In this document: piece by piece, positions 27,221 to 36,067 of the stretch | Layout of the letters: each line of letters begins with the position of its first letter | How positions within the stretch are numbered: the first letter of the stretch is position 1 | The notes under the pieces: model-generated | The model's input: only the letters and a program-made list of their open reading frames with translations | What the model was told of the DNA's origin: nothing | Database searches by the model: none | Program-made: the position numbers and the translations under genes | Source of the DNA: Stappia sp. TSB10P1A | GTDB lineage: Bacteria > Pseudomonadota > Alphaproteobacteria > Rhizobiales > Stappiaceae | Direction of reading: 5' to 3' | Assembly: GCF_900185725.1 (NCBI RefSeq) | Contig: NZ_FYAU01000035.1 | Location: forward strand, 186,001-250,000 | DNA: 64,000 nt

Positions 27221-27613
27221 ATGGCAGGCAGGATGGCGAAGGCGGCAGGACGGAAGGGCAGGGCGGCACGGCAGACGGACAGCGCGCCGGCGGCACCCAA
27301 GCCGCAGAGCCCGGCGCTGGTCTGGCTTGTCCTCAATCATGTGCTGCTGTTGCCGCTGGCGGGCGCATTCGCGCCGATGCTGGCGTTTCGCGCCGGCCTT
27401 CTGCATGGCGACGGCCTGCTGATCACAGCGCTGCTGGGGCTGCTTGTCGTGCTGACCCACGGCGCGTGCTGGCGTCTTGCGGCGCGCGCCGGGGAGAGGC
27501 GGCTGGCCGCGGCCTCTCTGGGGCTGGGCCTGCTCAGCCTTGCCGCTCTTCTGCTGTTCTCGACGCCGTCGCCGCTGGTGGCGGTCGTGCACGTGGGCAA
27601 GCTCCTGATCTGA
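27221..27613 (+). CDS. Small hypothetical membrane protein
   Basis: A 130-residue product with a basic, Ala/Gly-rich N-terminal tail (about 30 residues) followed by three hydrophobic segments: LVWLVLNHVLLLPLAGAF, LLITALLGLLVVLTHGACW and LGLGLLSLAALLLF. No family recognised. The starts 27221 and 27233 are four codons apart; either has a weak AGG upstream. It lies between a divergent marR and creA, on the creA strand. Coding status rests on the well-formed membrane segments only. Confidence 0.55.
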   Translation: MAGRMAKAAGRKGRAARQTDSAPAAPKPQSPALVWLVLNHVLLLPLAGAFAPMLAFRAGLLHGDGLLITALLGLLVVLTHGACWRLAARAGERRLAAASLGLGLLSLAALLLFSTPSPLVAVVHVGKLLI

Positions 27614-27682
27614 GGTGAGCGAGCTTGCGGCCGGGAGCGGCGGCTCCCATATGCCGGTCGGACAGATCTGGAGATCGAGACG

Positions 27683-28201
27683 ATGCAATCCTTCCTGGGT
27701 GCCGCCGTTCTTGCCGTGACCGCGCTGGCGGCGCTGGCGCAGCCGGCTGTTTCCGCCGACGAGCCGGATCTGATCTTCAAGAAGTCGACGGTGTGGAAGT
27801 TCCTGACGCCCGACCACAAGCTGGCGACCTATGCGGTGGACGATCCGCTGGTCGACGGCGTCGCCTGCCATTTCACCGTGCCGGAAAAGGGCGGCGTCTC
27901 GGGCTGGCTCGGGGTCGCGGAGGAAGTCTCCGATATCTCGCTGGCCTGCCGCCAGGTCGGGCCGGTGACCTTCAAGGCCAAATTCGAGCAGGGCGAGGAG
28001 ATGTTCCGCCAGCGCCGCTCGTTCCTGTTCAAGAAGATGCGGATCGTGCGGGGCTGCGACACCAAGCGCAACGTGCTGGTCTATCTCGTCTATTCCGACA
28101 AGATCATCGAGGGCAGCCCGAAGAACTCGACCTCGACCGTGCCGATCATGCCCTGGGGCGAGGCGGAGGCGCCGCGCTGCGCCGACTGGTTGTCGAGGTA
28201 G
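27683..28201 (+). CDS. creA: CreA family protein
   Basis: A 172-residue periplasmic protein with a signal peptide (cleavage after residue 25, VSA|DE). Conserved CreA features are FKKSTVWKFLTPDHK near the start of the mature part, DPLVDGVACHFT, and a C-terminal RNVLVYLVYSDKIIEGSPKN segment. The molecular function of CreA is unknown; the name comes from its place in the E. coli cre locus, but no creBCD genes are here. A hairpin at 28236 lies 34 bases after its stop, shared with the convergent arsR. Confidence 0.92.
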   Translation: MQSFLGAAVLAVTALAALAQPAVSADEPDLIFKKSTVWKFLTPDHKLATYAVDDPLVDGVACHFTVPEKGGVSGWLGVAEEVSDISLACRQVGPVTFKAKFEQGEEMFRQRRSFLFKKMRIVRGCDTKRNVLVYLVYSDKIIEGSPKNSTSTVPIMPWGEAEAPRCADWLSR

Positions 28202-28235
28202 GGGGAAAGGGCGGGCCCGGCGAGAAGTCGTCTGC

Positions 28236-28255
28236 GGCGCCGGTCAGCCGGCGCC
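28236..28255. terminator. Shared hairpin between convergent creA and arsR
   Basis: GGCGCCGG-TCAG-CCGGCGCC is a perfect 8-bp stem whose loop contains the arsR stop codon. There is no clear U-tract on either strand. Confidence 0.45.
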
Positions 28256-28585
28256 CGCAGTCTCCAGCCGCCTGCGTGCCCGCGCGGTCGTCTCCGGCGG
28301 GCAGAAATGCTTCTCCAGCAGCGACAGCACGTCCTGCGCAATCTCGCTGTCCAGCGTGTAGTAGATCGTGGTGCCCTCGCGGCGCGTGCGCACCAGTCCC
28401 TGGGCCCGCAGCAGCGCTAGCTGCTGGGAGACGGTCGGCATGCGCATGCCGGTAAGTTCGGCAAGCTGGCCGACATTGGTTTCGCCATTGGCCATGTGGC
28501 ACAACAGCATGAGGCGGGGAGCGGAGGCGAGCATCTTGAGAAAACTCGCCGCGTCCTCAGCCCGTTCCTGAAGCGCGTCGATCAT
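28244..28585 (-). CDS. ArsR-family regulator, BigR/SqrR-like (putative persulfide sensor)
   Basis: A 113-residue winged-helix repressor. The HTH core is NVGQLAELTG followed by the recognition helix MPTVSQQLALLRAQGL and a wing RTRREGTTIYY. It has exactly two cysteines, C29 in RLMLLCHM and C95 in LEKHFC. In BigR and SqrR two cysteines at the same structural places (about 42 and 108, also 66 apart) form a tetrasulfide on exposure to reactive sulfur. No sulfide-oxidising gene is adjacent. The ATG at 28585 begins the family; a longer upstream frame is rejected. A near-palindrome at 28677 could be the operator. Confidence 0.82.
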   Translation of the reverse strand: MIDALQERAEDAASFLKMLASAPRLMLLCHMANGETNVGQLAELTGMRMPTVSQQLALLRAQGLVRTRREGTTIYYTLDSEIAQDVLSLLEKHFCPPETTARARRRLETAGAG

Positions 28586-28676
28586 GTCTTTCCTTCCCGA
28601 ATGCCGATGGGGGCAAGGGGCGGTCCCGATACCGCACCTGCGCGACACACCGGCTTCGAGCCGCAACGATACTGGA

Positions 28677-28693
28677 ATTCCCTTAAGGGGAAT
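28677..28693. promoter_or_regulatory. Near-perfect palindrome upstream of the BigR/SqrR-like gene
   Basis: ATTCCC-TTAAG-GGGAAT lies about 90 bases before the start codon. It resembles the ATTC-N8-GAAT type of operator that I recall for SqrR, with a nine-base spacer here. Autoregulation is an inference. Confidence 0.45.
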
Positions 28694-28755
28694 CCCTATC
28701 GTCTGCAATTCGAAGTCGCGACATTAGACGGGAACAATTCCTTCAGTGCAAGATA

Positions 28756-29013
28756 TCAGCGATTGCTAAAAGTCAGGCTTCGACCCGACTGATGTGTGAC
28801 GCAGCCGATTTCTCCAGCGCGGCACAGGGGATAGGTGTTCGCGCCCTGGGTGCTGAGGGCGATCCGGTCGTGGCCGCGCGCGGTGAAGTCGGTGGCGAGA
28901 ACGAAGCCCGCGACAGGCGCCAGCATCAGCGCGCCGAACAGCGAGGCGGCGACGATCTGGCGGAGGAGGGCGCTGCGGGCGCTGGAAGAACGGGTCGAGA
29001 AGGTCGTCTGCAT
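28756..29013 (-). CDS. Small hypothetical membrane-anchored or secreted protein
   Basis: An 85-residue product. After a Ser/Arg-rich start there is one hydrophobic segment (residues about 17-40, LLRQIVAASLFGALMLAPVA) that could be a signal anchor, then a short tail with two cysteines (PLCRAGEIGC) suitable for a disulfide outside the membrane. A CGGAG lies about ten bases before the ATG. No family recognised. It lies upstream of the arsR gene on the same strand, and the L,D-transpeptidase gene on its other side starts too far away to be coupled. Confidence 0.5.
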   Translation of the reverse strand: MQTTFSTRSSSARSALLRQIVAASLFGALMLAPVAGFVLATDFTARGHDRIALSTQGANTYPLCRAGEIGCVTHQSGRSLTFSNR

Positions 29014-29202
29014 GGCACGGGCTCCGATACGCTGGGCCTTGAATACTCTGGCCTTGAACTGTGCCGATCATGCAGCGGGGCGACTGAACCCGTGCTGAGG
29101 CGCGCCTTTATGCGCCGTTCAGATTGGTAAAGGCGCCGCCCGGTGGGCGACGCCGTTGAGTTTGCCTTGGTCGGTCCTGCGAGTGGCGGGCGAACGCCGT
29201 CG

Positions 29203-30936
29203 CTACAGATTGGCCGGACGGAGCTGGGCAATCGCCTTGGCCAGCACCTTGTCGCGCTCATAGATATCGCTGCGGAAATGCACCGAGCCGTCCTTGTTTA
29301 CCCAGGCGGTCAGATAGGTGAGGTGGACGGGCAGCGGCTTCGACAGCTTGATCACCCGCCGTTCGCCGCTGTCGCGCACCGTCTCCAGCTTGGCCTTGGT
29401 CCAGCCGTCGGGGCCAAGCAGCGCCTCGCCGAGGTCGAACGGGGCCTCGGCGCGGATGCAGCCATGGCTGAACGAGCGCTGGGCGCGGGAGAACAGCGAC
29501 TTCGACGGCGTGTCGTGGATGTAGATGTTGAACTTGTTCGGGAACATGAACTTGATGCGCCCGAGCGCGTTTCCCTCGCCCGGATCCTGGCGCAGGGTGA
29601 AGGGGAAGCTGGCGCGGCTGTAGGAACTCCAGGCGACCGACCAGGGATCGATCTCGCGGTTGCCGGAGAAGACGCGGATGTTTTTGCCCTGCAAGGCACC
29701 GGGGTCGCGCTGCAGCATCGGCAGGTATTCCGTCGTGGCGATGGAATAGGGCACCGTCCAGTAGGGGTTCACCTCCGCATAGGTCATCTCGTCGGAGAAG
29801 ACCGGCGTGGCATGAAAGGGCTTGCCGACGACCACGCGGGTGGTGTGGACGGTCTTGTCGTCCTCCACCACTTTGAGGTTCTGGTCGGCGAGGTTGACGA
29901 AGACATAGCGGGGCCCGAGATCGTCCGGCATCCAGCGCCGGCGCTCCATGTTGAGCTCCATCTGCCCGATGCGCGTCGAGATCGGCACGTTGATCTCGGC
30001 GAGCGTCGCCTTGCCGATGATGCCGTCGACCTCCAGCCCGTGGCGCTCCTGGAACAGTTTCACCGCCTCGACCAGCGCCCCGTCATAGACGGCGCCGGAA
30101 TGGCTGCCGGGCGAAAACAGGTCCTGCTCCGCGAGGCGCTGGCGCAGAGTGTCGAGTCGCGCGTCGGTCATGCCGGGCTTGAGGGTCTCGCCCTCGGGGA
30201 CCGGGGTGAAGCCGCCGGCGGCTTCCTTTGCCCGATAGTCGGCGAGCGCGGTCTTCAGTCGGGCATAATTGGGCGTATTGGGAGAGAGGCCGTCGATCGC
30301 CGTGGCGAAGTCCTCGGAGCTTTCGACATATTCCAGCACGACGGACGGATCGGGGGCCTTGGGGAAGAGGTTGAGCGAGCGGTTGACCTCGTTGGGCTTG
30401 ACCCGGCCGGCGGTCAGGTGATTGGCATAGATCACGAAGGTGTTGGAGATCGCCACTTCCAGTTCGGCGAGGGCGGCGGTGTCTCGCGCCGCACCGGCGA
30501 GGTCGCGCAGCCGGTCGGGCGCGTAGTCCTGCGGATCGAGGGCATGCTCGCCCGCCCGCTCGAAGGCCGCGAGCAGCATCTCGCCATGCGGGTTGAGCCC
30601 CTGCTCGCTGACCCAGAGCGGCTGGAACACCCGGCCCTGGTAAAAGCCCTGGATGCCGAGTTCCAACTCGTCCTCGCTGCCGGCATTGATCGCCGCGTCG
30701 AGCATCACGGTGGTGTTGACCGAAAGCTCACGGGCGATCGCCATGGCGAGCGGGTCGGTCGGCAAATGCGCCTCGCCAACGACGATCGAGGTGCTTTCCA
30801 CCGGCAGGGTCGACTGGGCACGCGCCGGGGTCGCGGCGCTCGTCAGCAGGGCGGTCATGGCAAGCGCGGTGCCGGCAAGGGCAAGGCGCGCAAAAACACC
30901 CGGCCGGAACCGGGTTTCACTGGCGATCGGGCTCAT
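29203..30936 (-). CDS. L,D-transpeptidase, LdtD/YcbB type
   Basis: A 577-residue periplasmic enzyme forming 3-3 crosslinks in peptidoglycan. A signal peptide covers residues 1-40 (cleavage after ARA). A scaffold region follows, then a peptidoglycan-binding domain (LVEAVKLFQERHGLEVDG, about residue 300), then the YkuD catalytic domain (about 350-520) with PYSIATTEYLP and the active-site motif SHGCIR. Domain order and length match LdtD. The ATG at 30936 has GGGAG eight bases upstream; an ATG at 30951 is possible but poorly placed. The 189-bp gap after the gene shows nothing. Confidence 0.93.
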   Translation of the reverse strand: MSPIASETRFRPGVFARLALAGTALAMTALLTSAATPARAQSTLPVESTSIVVGEAHLPTDPLAMAIARELSVNTTVMLDAAINAGSEDELELGIQGFYQGRVFQPLWVSEQGLNPHGEMLLAAFERAGEHALDPQDYAPDRLRDLAGAARDTAALAELEVAISNTFVIYANHLTAGRVKPNEVNRSLNLFPKAPDPSVVLEYVESSEDFATAIDGLSPNTPNYARLKTALADYRAKEAAGGFTPVPEGETLKPGMTDARLDTLRQRLAEQDLFSPGSHSGAVYDGALVEAVKLFQERHGLEVDGIIGKATLAEINVPISTRIGQMELNMERRRWMPDDLGPRYVFVNLADQNLKVVEDDKTVHTTRVVVGKPFHATPVFSDEMTYAEVNPYWTVPYSIATTEYLPMLQRDPGALQGKNIRVFSGNREIDPWSVAWSSYSRASFPFTLRQDPGEGNALGRIKFMFPNKFNIYIHDTPSKSLFSRAQRSFSHGCIRAEAPFDLGEALLGPDGWTKAKLETVRDSGERRVIKLSKPLPVHLTYLTAWVNKDGSVHFRSDIYERDKVLAKAIAQLRPANL

Positions 30937-31266
30937 CACATTCTCCCACATATGGCCCCCGTCATACGGCGGAGCCGCAGCCCTAATATGACGCAGCCTC
31001 CTCAACGCCAGTGTGATGCAGGACACGCGGCGAACGCCAGTAAAAAGCCCTGCCGGGGCGCGCGAAGACGTCTATTGCCGCTTGACCGGGCAGGGCAAAC
31101 CGGTCAGAACACTTGCCATGCACACGGCCCATCGGAAGATCATTTCGATTCTCATTATTTGCAGCTAGCGACAAAGCTGGCTGTGGCCGTTCCCCTCATG
31201 CGCGAAGCTCTCCGACAAGGGAGATGAGACGGACGCCCCGGCCAGCCGGCCAGGAGACGACCGATC
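30937..31266. other. Divergent intergenic region between the transpeptidase gene and cysS
   Basis: These 330 bases separate two divergent genes and must hold both promoters. The segment 31135-31180 is relatively AT-rich. A TTGCCA at 31112 lacks a convincing partner at the right distance, and no palindrome stands out. I see no gene. Confidence 0.5.
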
Positions 31267-32712
31267 ATGCTGTCCGCTCATCGATTGAAACTGACCAACA
31301 CGCTGACCCGGGCGAAGGAGGACTTCGAGCCGGAGGACGCCGGGAACGTGCGCATGTATGTGTGCGGGCCGACGGTCTACGACTACGCCCATATCGGCAA
31401 CGCCCGGCCCGTCGTGGTGTTCGACGTGCTGTTCCGCCTGCTGCGGCATCTCTATGGAGACGCCCATGTCACCTATGTGCGCAACATCACCGACGTGGAC
31501 GACAAGATCAACGCGCGGGCGCTGCGCGACTATCCCGAGCTGCCGCTGAACGAGGCCATCGCGCGGGTGACGCGCAAGACCGCCGACCAGTTCCATGCCG
31601 ACGTGAAGGCGCTTGGCTGCCTTCCGCCCAGCCACGAGCCGCGCGCCACCGCCCATATCGGCGGGATGATCGAGATGATCGGCACGCTGATCGCCAAGGG
31701 CCATGCCTACGAGGCGGAAGGCGAGGTGCTGTTCGATACCGGCTCGATGCCGGCCTATGGCGAACTCTCCAAGCGCAATCTGGAGGACCAGAAGGCGGGC
31801 GCGCGGATCGCGGTCGACGCCCACAAGAAGAACCCCGGCGACTTCGTGTTGTGGAAGCTCTCGTCCGACGAGGAGCCGGGCTGGGAAAGCCCGTGGGGGC
31901 GCGGGCGCCCCGGCTGGCATATCGAGTGCTCGGTGATGAGCGCCCATCACCTGGGCCCTGTCTTCGACATCCATGGCGGCGGGCTCGATCTGATCTTCCC
32001 GCATCACGAGAACGAGATCGCCCAGTCCTGCTGCGCCCATGGCACCAAGCTGATGGCGCGCTACTGGCTGCATAACGGCTTCCTGCAGGTGGAAGGCGAG
32101 AAGATGTCGAAATCGCTCGGCAACTTCATCACCCTGCACGACCTGCTGCAGACGGAGAAGGTGGGCGGGCGCACCTGGCCGGGCATGGCGATCCGCCTGG
32201 TGCTGTTGATGACCCAGTACCGCCAGCCGCTCGACTTCACCGAGAAAGCTCTGGAGGAGGCGGAAGGGCTGCTGCAGCGTTGGGACGAGCTGATCACCCG
32301 TGCCGGCGTGCAGCCGGCAGCGGAGGCGCGGCCGCCGGAGGCGCTGATCGAGGCGCTGTGCGACGATCTCAACACGCCGCGCGCGATCGCCGCCCTGCAT
32401 GGGCTTGCCCGTGAGGCACGCGGCGGGGATGCGGCCGCCGCTCAGGCGCTTGCCGATGCGCTCGGTTTTCTCGGCTTCGACCTTGCCGAAATCCGTGCGG
32501 CGGTGGAAGCGGCGCAGGAAGCGGCGGCTGATCCGGACCTGGTGGCGAAGGTGGACGCGCGCATCGCCGAGCGGCTCGCCTTTATCGAGGCGAAGGACTG
32601 GGGTGAGGCCGACCGCATTCGCGCGGAGCTGGCCGATGCCGGCGTCCTGCTGAAGGACGGCAAGGACCCGGCGACCGGCAAGCGCGTGACGACCTGGGAA
32701 CTGGCGCAATGA
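31267..32712 (+). CDS. cysS: Cysteinyl-tRNA synthetase
   Basis: A 481-residue class I synthetase. The zinc and cysteine-binding C33 is in YVCGPTVYD, the HIGH-type motif is HIGN at 42-45, the second zinc site is GWHIECSVM, and KMSKS is at 279-283. The C-terminal anticodon-binding part runs to residue 481. It begins a run of plus-strand genes (GFA protein, cimA, rarD), spaced by 34-106 bases, which may be partly cotranscribed. Confidence 0.97.
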   Translation: MLSAHRLKLTNTLTRAKEDFEPEDAGNVRMYVCGPTVYDYAHIGNARPVVVFDVLFRLLRHLYGDAHVTYVRNITDVDDKINARALRDYPELPLNEAIARVTRKTADQFHADVKALGCLPPSHEPRATAHIGGMIEMIGTLIAKGHAYEAEGEVLFDTGSMPAYGELSKRNLEDQKAGARIAVDAHKKNPGDFVLWKLSSDEEPGWESPWGRGRPGWHIECSVMSAHHLGPVFDIHGGGLDLIFPHHENEIAQSCCAHGTKLMARYWLHNGFLQVEGEKMSKSLGNFITLHDLLQTEKVGGRTWPGMAIRLVLLMTQYRQPLDFTEKALEEAEGLLQRWDELITRAGVQPAAEARPPEALIEALCDDLNTPRAIAALHGLAREARGGDAAAAQALADALGFLGFDLAEIRAAVEAAQEAAADPDLVAKVDARIAERLAFIEAKDWGEADRIRAELADAGVLLKDGKDPATGKRVTTWELAQ

Positions 32713-32818
32713 TCGTGGCATCTCGCTCAAGATTCGCCGAAAAGTCTCATGCTGGACCCACGCGCCAGTCTCCCCCCTTGAGGGGGAGATGCCGGCGGAG
32801 CCGAAGAGGAGACAGCAG

Positions 32819-33361
32819 ATGAATGACGCTGTGGTTCATACCGGCGGATGCCAGTGCGGGGCGATCCGCTTTCGGGTCGAGGGCGCGCTGGGCACGGCCT
32901 CTGTCTGCCATTGCCGAATGTGCCAGAAGGCGTTCGGCGGCTTCTACGCGCCCCTGGTCGCGATCGAGCGGCCGCAACTGACATGGACGCGGGGGGAGCC
33001 GGCGCATTTCCGCTCCTCCAACCATGTGACGCGCGGCTTCTGCCCGTCCTGCGGGACGCCGCTCACCTATGAGGAGCCGGACGACAAGCTGGCGCTGGCC
33101 ATCGGCGCCTTCGATCATCCGGAGGAGATCGTCCCGACGATCCAGTTCGGCGTCGAGGCGAAGCTGCCTTACGTCGATACGGTTTCGGCGCTGCCGCGGC
33201 GCGATACGCTCGACGACCTGGAGGCGGCCTCCTTCCTCGCCTCGATCCGCTCCAACCAGCATCCCGACCATGAGACCGAAAGCTGGCCGCCCGCCGAGTG
33301 GCCGCAGGACGCCTGGTCGAACGCTCCCTCTCACCTGCCACGCAACCCCGGGAAAGCCTGA
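32819..33361 (+). CDS. GFA family (glutathione-dependent formaldehyde-activating-like) protein
   Basis: A 180-residue zinc-binding protein of the Mss4-like fold. Structural zinc ligands are visible in GGCQCGAIRF, CHCRMCQKAFGG and CPSCGTPLTY, the classic GFA set. True Gfa enzymes form S-hydroxymethylglutathione, but most family members, this one included, are uncharacterised. The ATG at 32819 has GAGGAG upstream; an earlier ATG at 32789 would add ten unconserved residues. The 40-residue C-terminal extension is rich in Trp, Pro and Asp. Confidence 0.88.
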   Translation: MNDAVVHTGGCQCGAIRFRVEGALGTASVCHCRMCQKAFGGFYAPLVAIERPQLTWTRGEPAHFRSSNHVTRGFCPSCGTPLTYEEPDDKLALAIGAFDHPEEIVPTIQFGVEAKLPYVDTVSALPRRDTLDDLEAASFLASIRSNQHPDHETESWPPAEWPQDAWSNAPSHLPRNPGKA

Positions 33362-33427
33362 CCGGCCAGGTGCCGGCCCCCATCCACGAAGACCGGCCGC
33401 AAAGGCCGGCGACCCAAGGACCAGACC

Positions 33428-35020
33428 ATGACCCGCGAACGCCTCTACCTGTTCGACACGACGCTGCGCGACGGAGCGCAGACGGCCGGCATCGACTTCT
33501 CGGTGGAGGAGAAGATCGTGATTGCCGAACTGCTGGACCGGCTGGGCGTCGACTATGTGGAAGGCGGCTATCCGGGCGCCAATCCGACCGACACGGCCTT
33601 CTTCGAGGTCAAGCGCACCGCGGGTGCGACCTTCACCGCCTTCGGCATGACCAAGCGGGCAGGGCGCTCGGCCGCCAACGATCCGGGGCTGCAGATGCTG
33701 CTCGGCTCGGCGGCAGAGGCGGTGTGCCTCGTTGCCAAGAGCTGGGACTATCATGTGCGCGTGGCGCTGGGCTGCAGCAACGAAGAGAATCTCGCCTCGA
33801 TCCGTGAGAGCGTGCAGGCGGTGGCCGCGAGCGGCCGCGAGGCGATGATCGACTGCGAGCATTTCTTCGACGGCTACAAGGCCAATCCCGACTATGCGCT
33901 GGCCTGTGCGAAGACCGCCTATGAGGCCGGCGCGCGCTGGGTGGTGCTGTGCGACACCAATGGCGGAACGCTGCCACAGGAGGTCATGGAGATCGTCGCG
34001 GCGGTTGCCAAGCATGTGCCCGGCGCGCATCTGGGCATCCACGCTCATGACGACACGGGGCATGCGGTCGCCAATTCGCTGGCGGCTGTCGCGGCCGGCG
34101 TGCGCCAGATCCAGGGAACGCTCAACGGCATCGGCGAGCGCTGCGGCAATGCCAACCTGATCACCCTGGTGCCGACCCTGATGCTGAAGGCGCCCTATCG
34201 GGAGACGTTCGAGCTCGGGGTCAGCCAGGGGGCGCTGGCCGAGATCACGGCGATTTCGCGCGCCTTCGACGAGATCATCAACCGCTCCCCCGACCGGCAC
34301 GCCCCTTACGTCGGCGAGAGTGCCTTTGCCACCAAGGCCGGCATTCATGCCTCGGCGATCCTGAAGGAGCCGGAGACCTATGAGCATGTGCCGCCGGAAA
34401 GCGTCGGCAACCGGCGCCGGGTGCTGGTCTCCGACCAGGCCGGCAAGTCGAACCTGATCGGCGAACTCGCGCGGCTCGGCATCGCCGTCGACAAGGCCGA
34501 CCCGCGGCTCGATGCGCTGCTGGCCGACGTCAAGGAGCGCGAGGCGCAGGGCTATGCCTATGAAGCGGCGGATGCCTCGTTCGAGCTGCTGGCGCGCCGG
34601 CGGCTCGGCGAGGTGCCGCGCTATTTCGACGTGCTGTCGTTCCGGGTGATGGTGGAGCGGCGCTTCAATGCCATCGGCGAACTCGTCACCGTTTCCGAGG
34701 CGGTGGTGAAGATCGACATCGACGGCGAGGTGCACATGTCGGTGGGCGAGGGCAACGGCCCGGTCAACGCGCTCGACACGGCCCTGCGCAAGGATCTCGG
34801 CCGCTACCAGTCGGTCGTCGATGAGATGGAACTGACCGACTTCAAGGTGCGTATCCTCAATGGCGGCACGGATGCGGTGACACGCGTGCTGATCGAGAGC
34901 CACAACAGGAAGACGCACAAACGCTGGTTCACGATCGGCGTTTCGGGCAATATCGTCGATGCGTCGTTCCAGGCGCTTATCGATTCCCACACCTACACGC
35001 TGCTGAAGGCCGGGCTCTGA
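33428..35020 (+). CDS. cimA: (R)-citramalate synthase
   Basis: A 530-residue member of the isopropylmalate/homocitrate synthase superfamily that condenses pyruvate with acetyl-CoA, giving a threonine-independent route to 2-oxobutanoate and isoleucine. The catalytic motif is DTTLRDGAQT at 10-19; metal-binding histidines are in GIHAHDDTGHA; the C-terminal LeuA allosteric domain (about 395-530) is where isoleucine would inhibit. The overall look (YVEGGYPGANPTD, EIINRSPDRHAPYVGESAFA) is of CimA rather than LeuA. rarD starts 34 bases later on the same strand. Confidence 0.93.
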   Translation: MTRERLYLFDTTLRDGAQTAGIDFSVEEKIVIAELLDRLGVDYVEGGYPGANPTDTAFFEVKRTAGATFTAFGMTKRAGRSAANDPGLQMLLGSAAEAVCLVAKSWDYHVRVALGCSNEENLASIRESVQAVAASGREAMIDCEHFFDGYKANPDYALACAKTAYEAGARWVVLCDTNGGTLPQEVMEIVAAVAKHVPGAHLGIHAHDDTGHAVANSLAAVAAGVRQIQGTLNGIGERCGNANLITLVPTLMLKAPYRETFELGVSQGALAEITAISRAFDEIINRSPDRHAPYVGESAFATKAGIHASAILKEPETYEHVPPESVGNRRRVLVSDQAGKSNLIGELARLGIAVDKADPRLDALLADVKEREAQGYAYEAADASFELLARRRLGEVPRYFDVLSFRVMVERRFNAIGELVTVSEAVVKIDIDGEVHMSVGEGNGPVNALDTALRKDLGRYQSVVDEMELTDFKVRILNGGTDAVTRVLIESHNRKTHKRWFTIGVSGNIVDASFQALIDSHTYTLLKAGL

Positions 35021-35054
35021 CGGGCAGCCTCGCAGCCCAGCGGACCACGCGATC

Positions 35055-35984
35055 ATGACCTCCCAACCGACAGCCGCGGCGGCCGATGCCGAGCGGCGCC
35101 TCGGGCTTGCCTTCGCCCTCTCTGCGTTCCTGCTGTGGGGCTTCCTGCCGGCCTATTACAAGTGGACGGCGGCGATCCCGGCGGATCTGGTGGTCGCCCA
35201 CCGGATCCTGTGGTCGGTGCTGTTCCTGGCGATCTTCCTGGGGCTGCGCGGGCGGCTCGGCGAGGTCGGGGCGATCCTGCGCGACCCGGCGACCCTGTCG
35301 AAGCTGGCCTTGTCCGCCTCGGTGATCTCGATCAACTGGCTGGTGTTCATCTGGGCGGTGGAGCGCGGCCGCATCCTGGAAGTGAGCTTCGGCTATTTCG
35401 CCAATCCGCTGGTCTCGGTCGCTCTCGGCCTGATCGTGCTGAAGGAGACGCTGAGCCGCTGGCAGTCGATCGCCATCGCGCTTGCCGTCGTCGCGGTGGC
35501 GGTGCAGGCGGTGGCGCTGGGCGGATTTCCCTGGGTGTCGATGGCGCTGGCCTTTTCCTTCGGCGCCTATGGCTATCTGCGCAAGACGGTGGCGGTCGGC
35601 GCCTCGCCGGGGCTGATGGTCGAGGCGATCGTGCTGGCGCCACTGGCCTTCGCCTATCTGGTCTATGCGGGCATTGCCGGGGGCGGGGCGGCGATGGCCG
35701 ACGTGCTGCCGGTGGACCGGCCGGGCCTGTTCCTGCTGCTGATCGGCACGGGCGTGGTGACGGCGGTGCCGCTGGCGCTGTTTGCCGCCGGCGCAAGGCG
35801 GCTGTCGCTGACGGCCGTCGGGCTGATGCAGTACATCGCCCCCAGCATCCAGTTCGTTCTGGCGATCTATGTGTATGGCGAGGAGGTCGAGCCGGTCAGG
35901 CTTGCGACCTTCGCCCTGATCTGGGTGTCGCTGGCGATCTTCACCACCGACACCATCCTGCGGCACGAGCGCTCGCGCGGGTAG
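35055..35984 (+). CDS. rarD: EamA-family transporter RarD
   Basis: A 309-residue membrane protein of the drug/metabolite transporter superfamily. Ten hydrophobic segments can be counted as two EamA repeats. The RarD signature is clear at the start: LLWGFLPAYYKWTAAIPADL, then AHRILWSVLFL. The substrate is unknown; RarD was named for a chloramphenicol-sensitivity locus, but that is no proof of drug export. The gene ends about 20 bases before the candidate promoter of the arsR-atm1 pair. Confidence 0.9.
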   Translation: MTSQPTAAAADAERRLGLAFALSAFLLWGFLPAYYKWTAAIPADLVVAHRILWSVLFLAIFLGLRGRLGEVGAILRDPATLSKLALSASVISINWLVFIWAVERGRILEVSFGYFANPLVSVALGLIVLKETLSRWQSIAIALAVVAVAVQAVALGGFPWVSMALAFSFGAYGYLRKTVAVGASPGLMVEAIVLAPLAFAYLVYAGIAGGGAAMADVLPVDRPGLFLLLIGTGVVTAVPLALFAAGARRLSLTAVGLMQYIAPSIQFVLAIYVYGEEVEPVRLATFALIWVSLAIFTTDTILRHERSRG

Positions 35985-36003
35985 ACAAAAGCCCTGTTGC
36001 CGC

Positions 36004-36032
36004 TTGCCGGGGGCGGCGGGGAGAGCTAGAAC
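36004..36032 (+). promoter_or_regulatory. Candidate promoter of the arsR-atm1 operon
   Basis: TTGCCG-N17-TAGAAC places a start site near 36039, inside the adjoining palindrome. Only the spacing and the two hexamers support it. Confidence 0.45.
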
Positions 36033-36061
36033 CCATTCATCGGTAAATAACGATGAATGGG
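36032..36061. promoter_or_regulatory. Perfect 11-bp inverted repeat, putative ArsR operator
   Basis: CCCATTCATCG-N8-CGATGAATGGG has all 11 arm positions paired. It begins at the last base of the -10 hexamer and ends seven bases before the preferred arsR start, so a bound dimer would block the promoter. An ATG at 36053 lies inside the right arm. Confidence 0.7.
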
Positions 36062-36067
36062 CATCCC

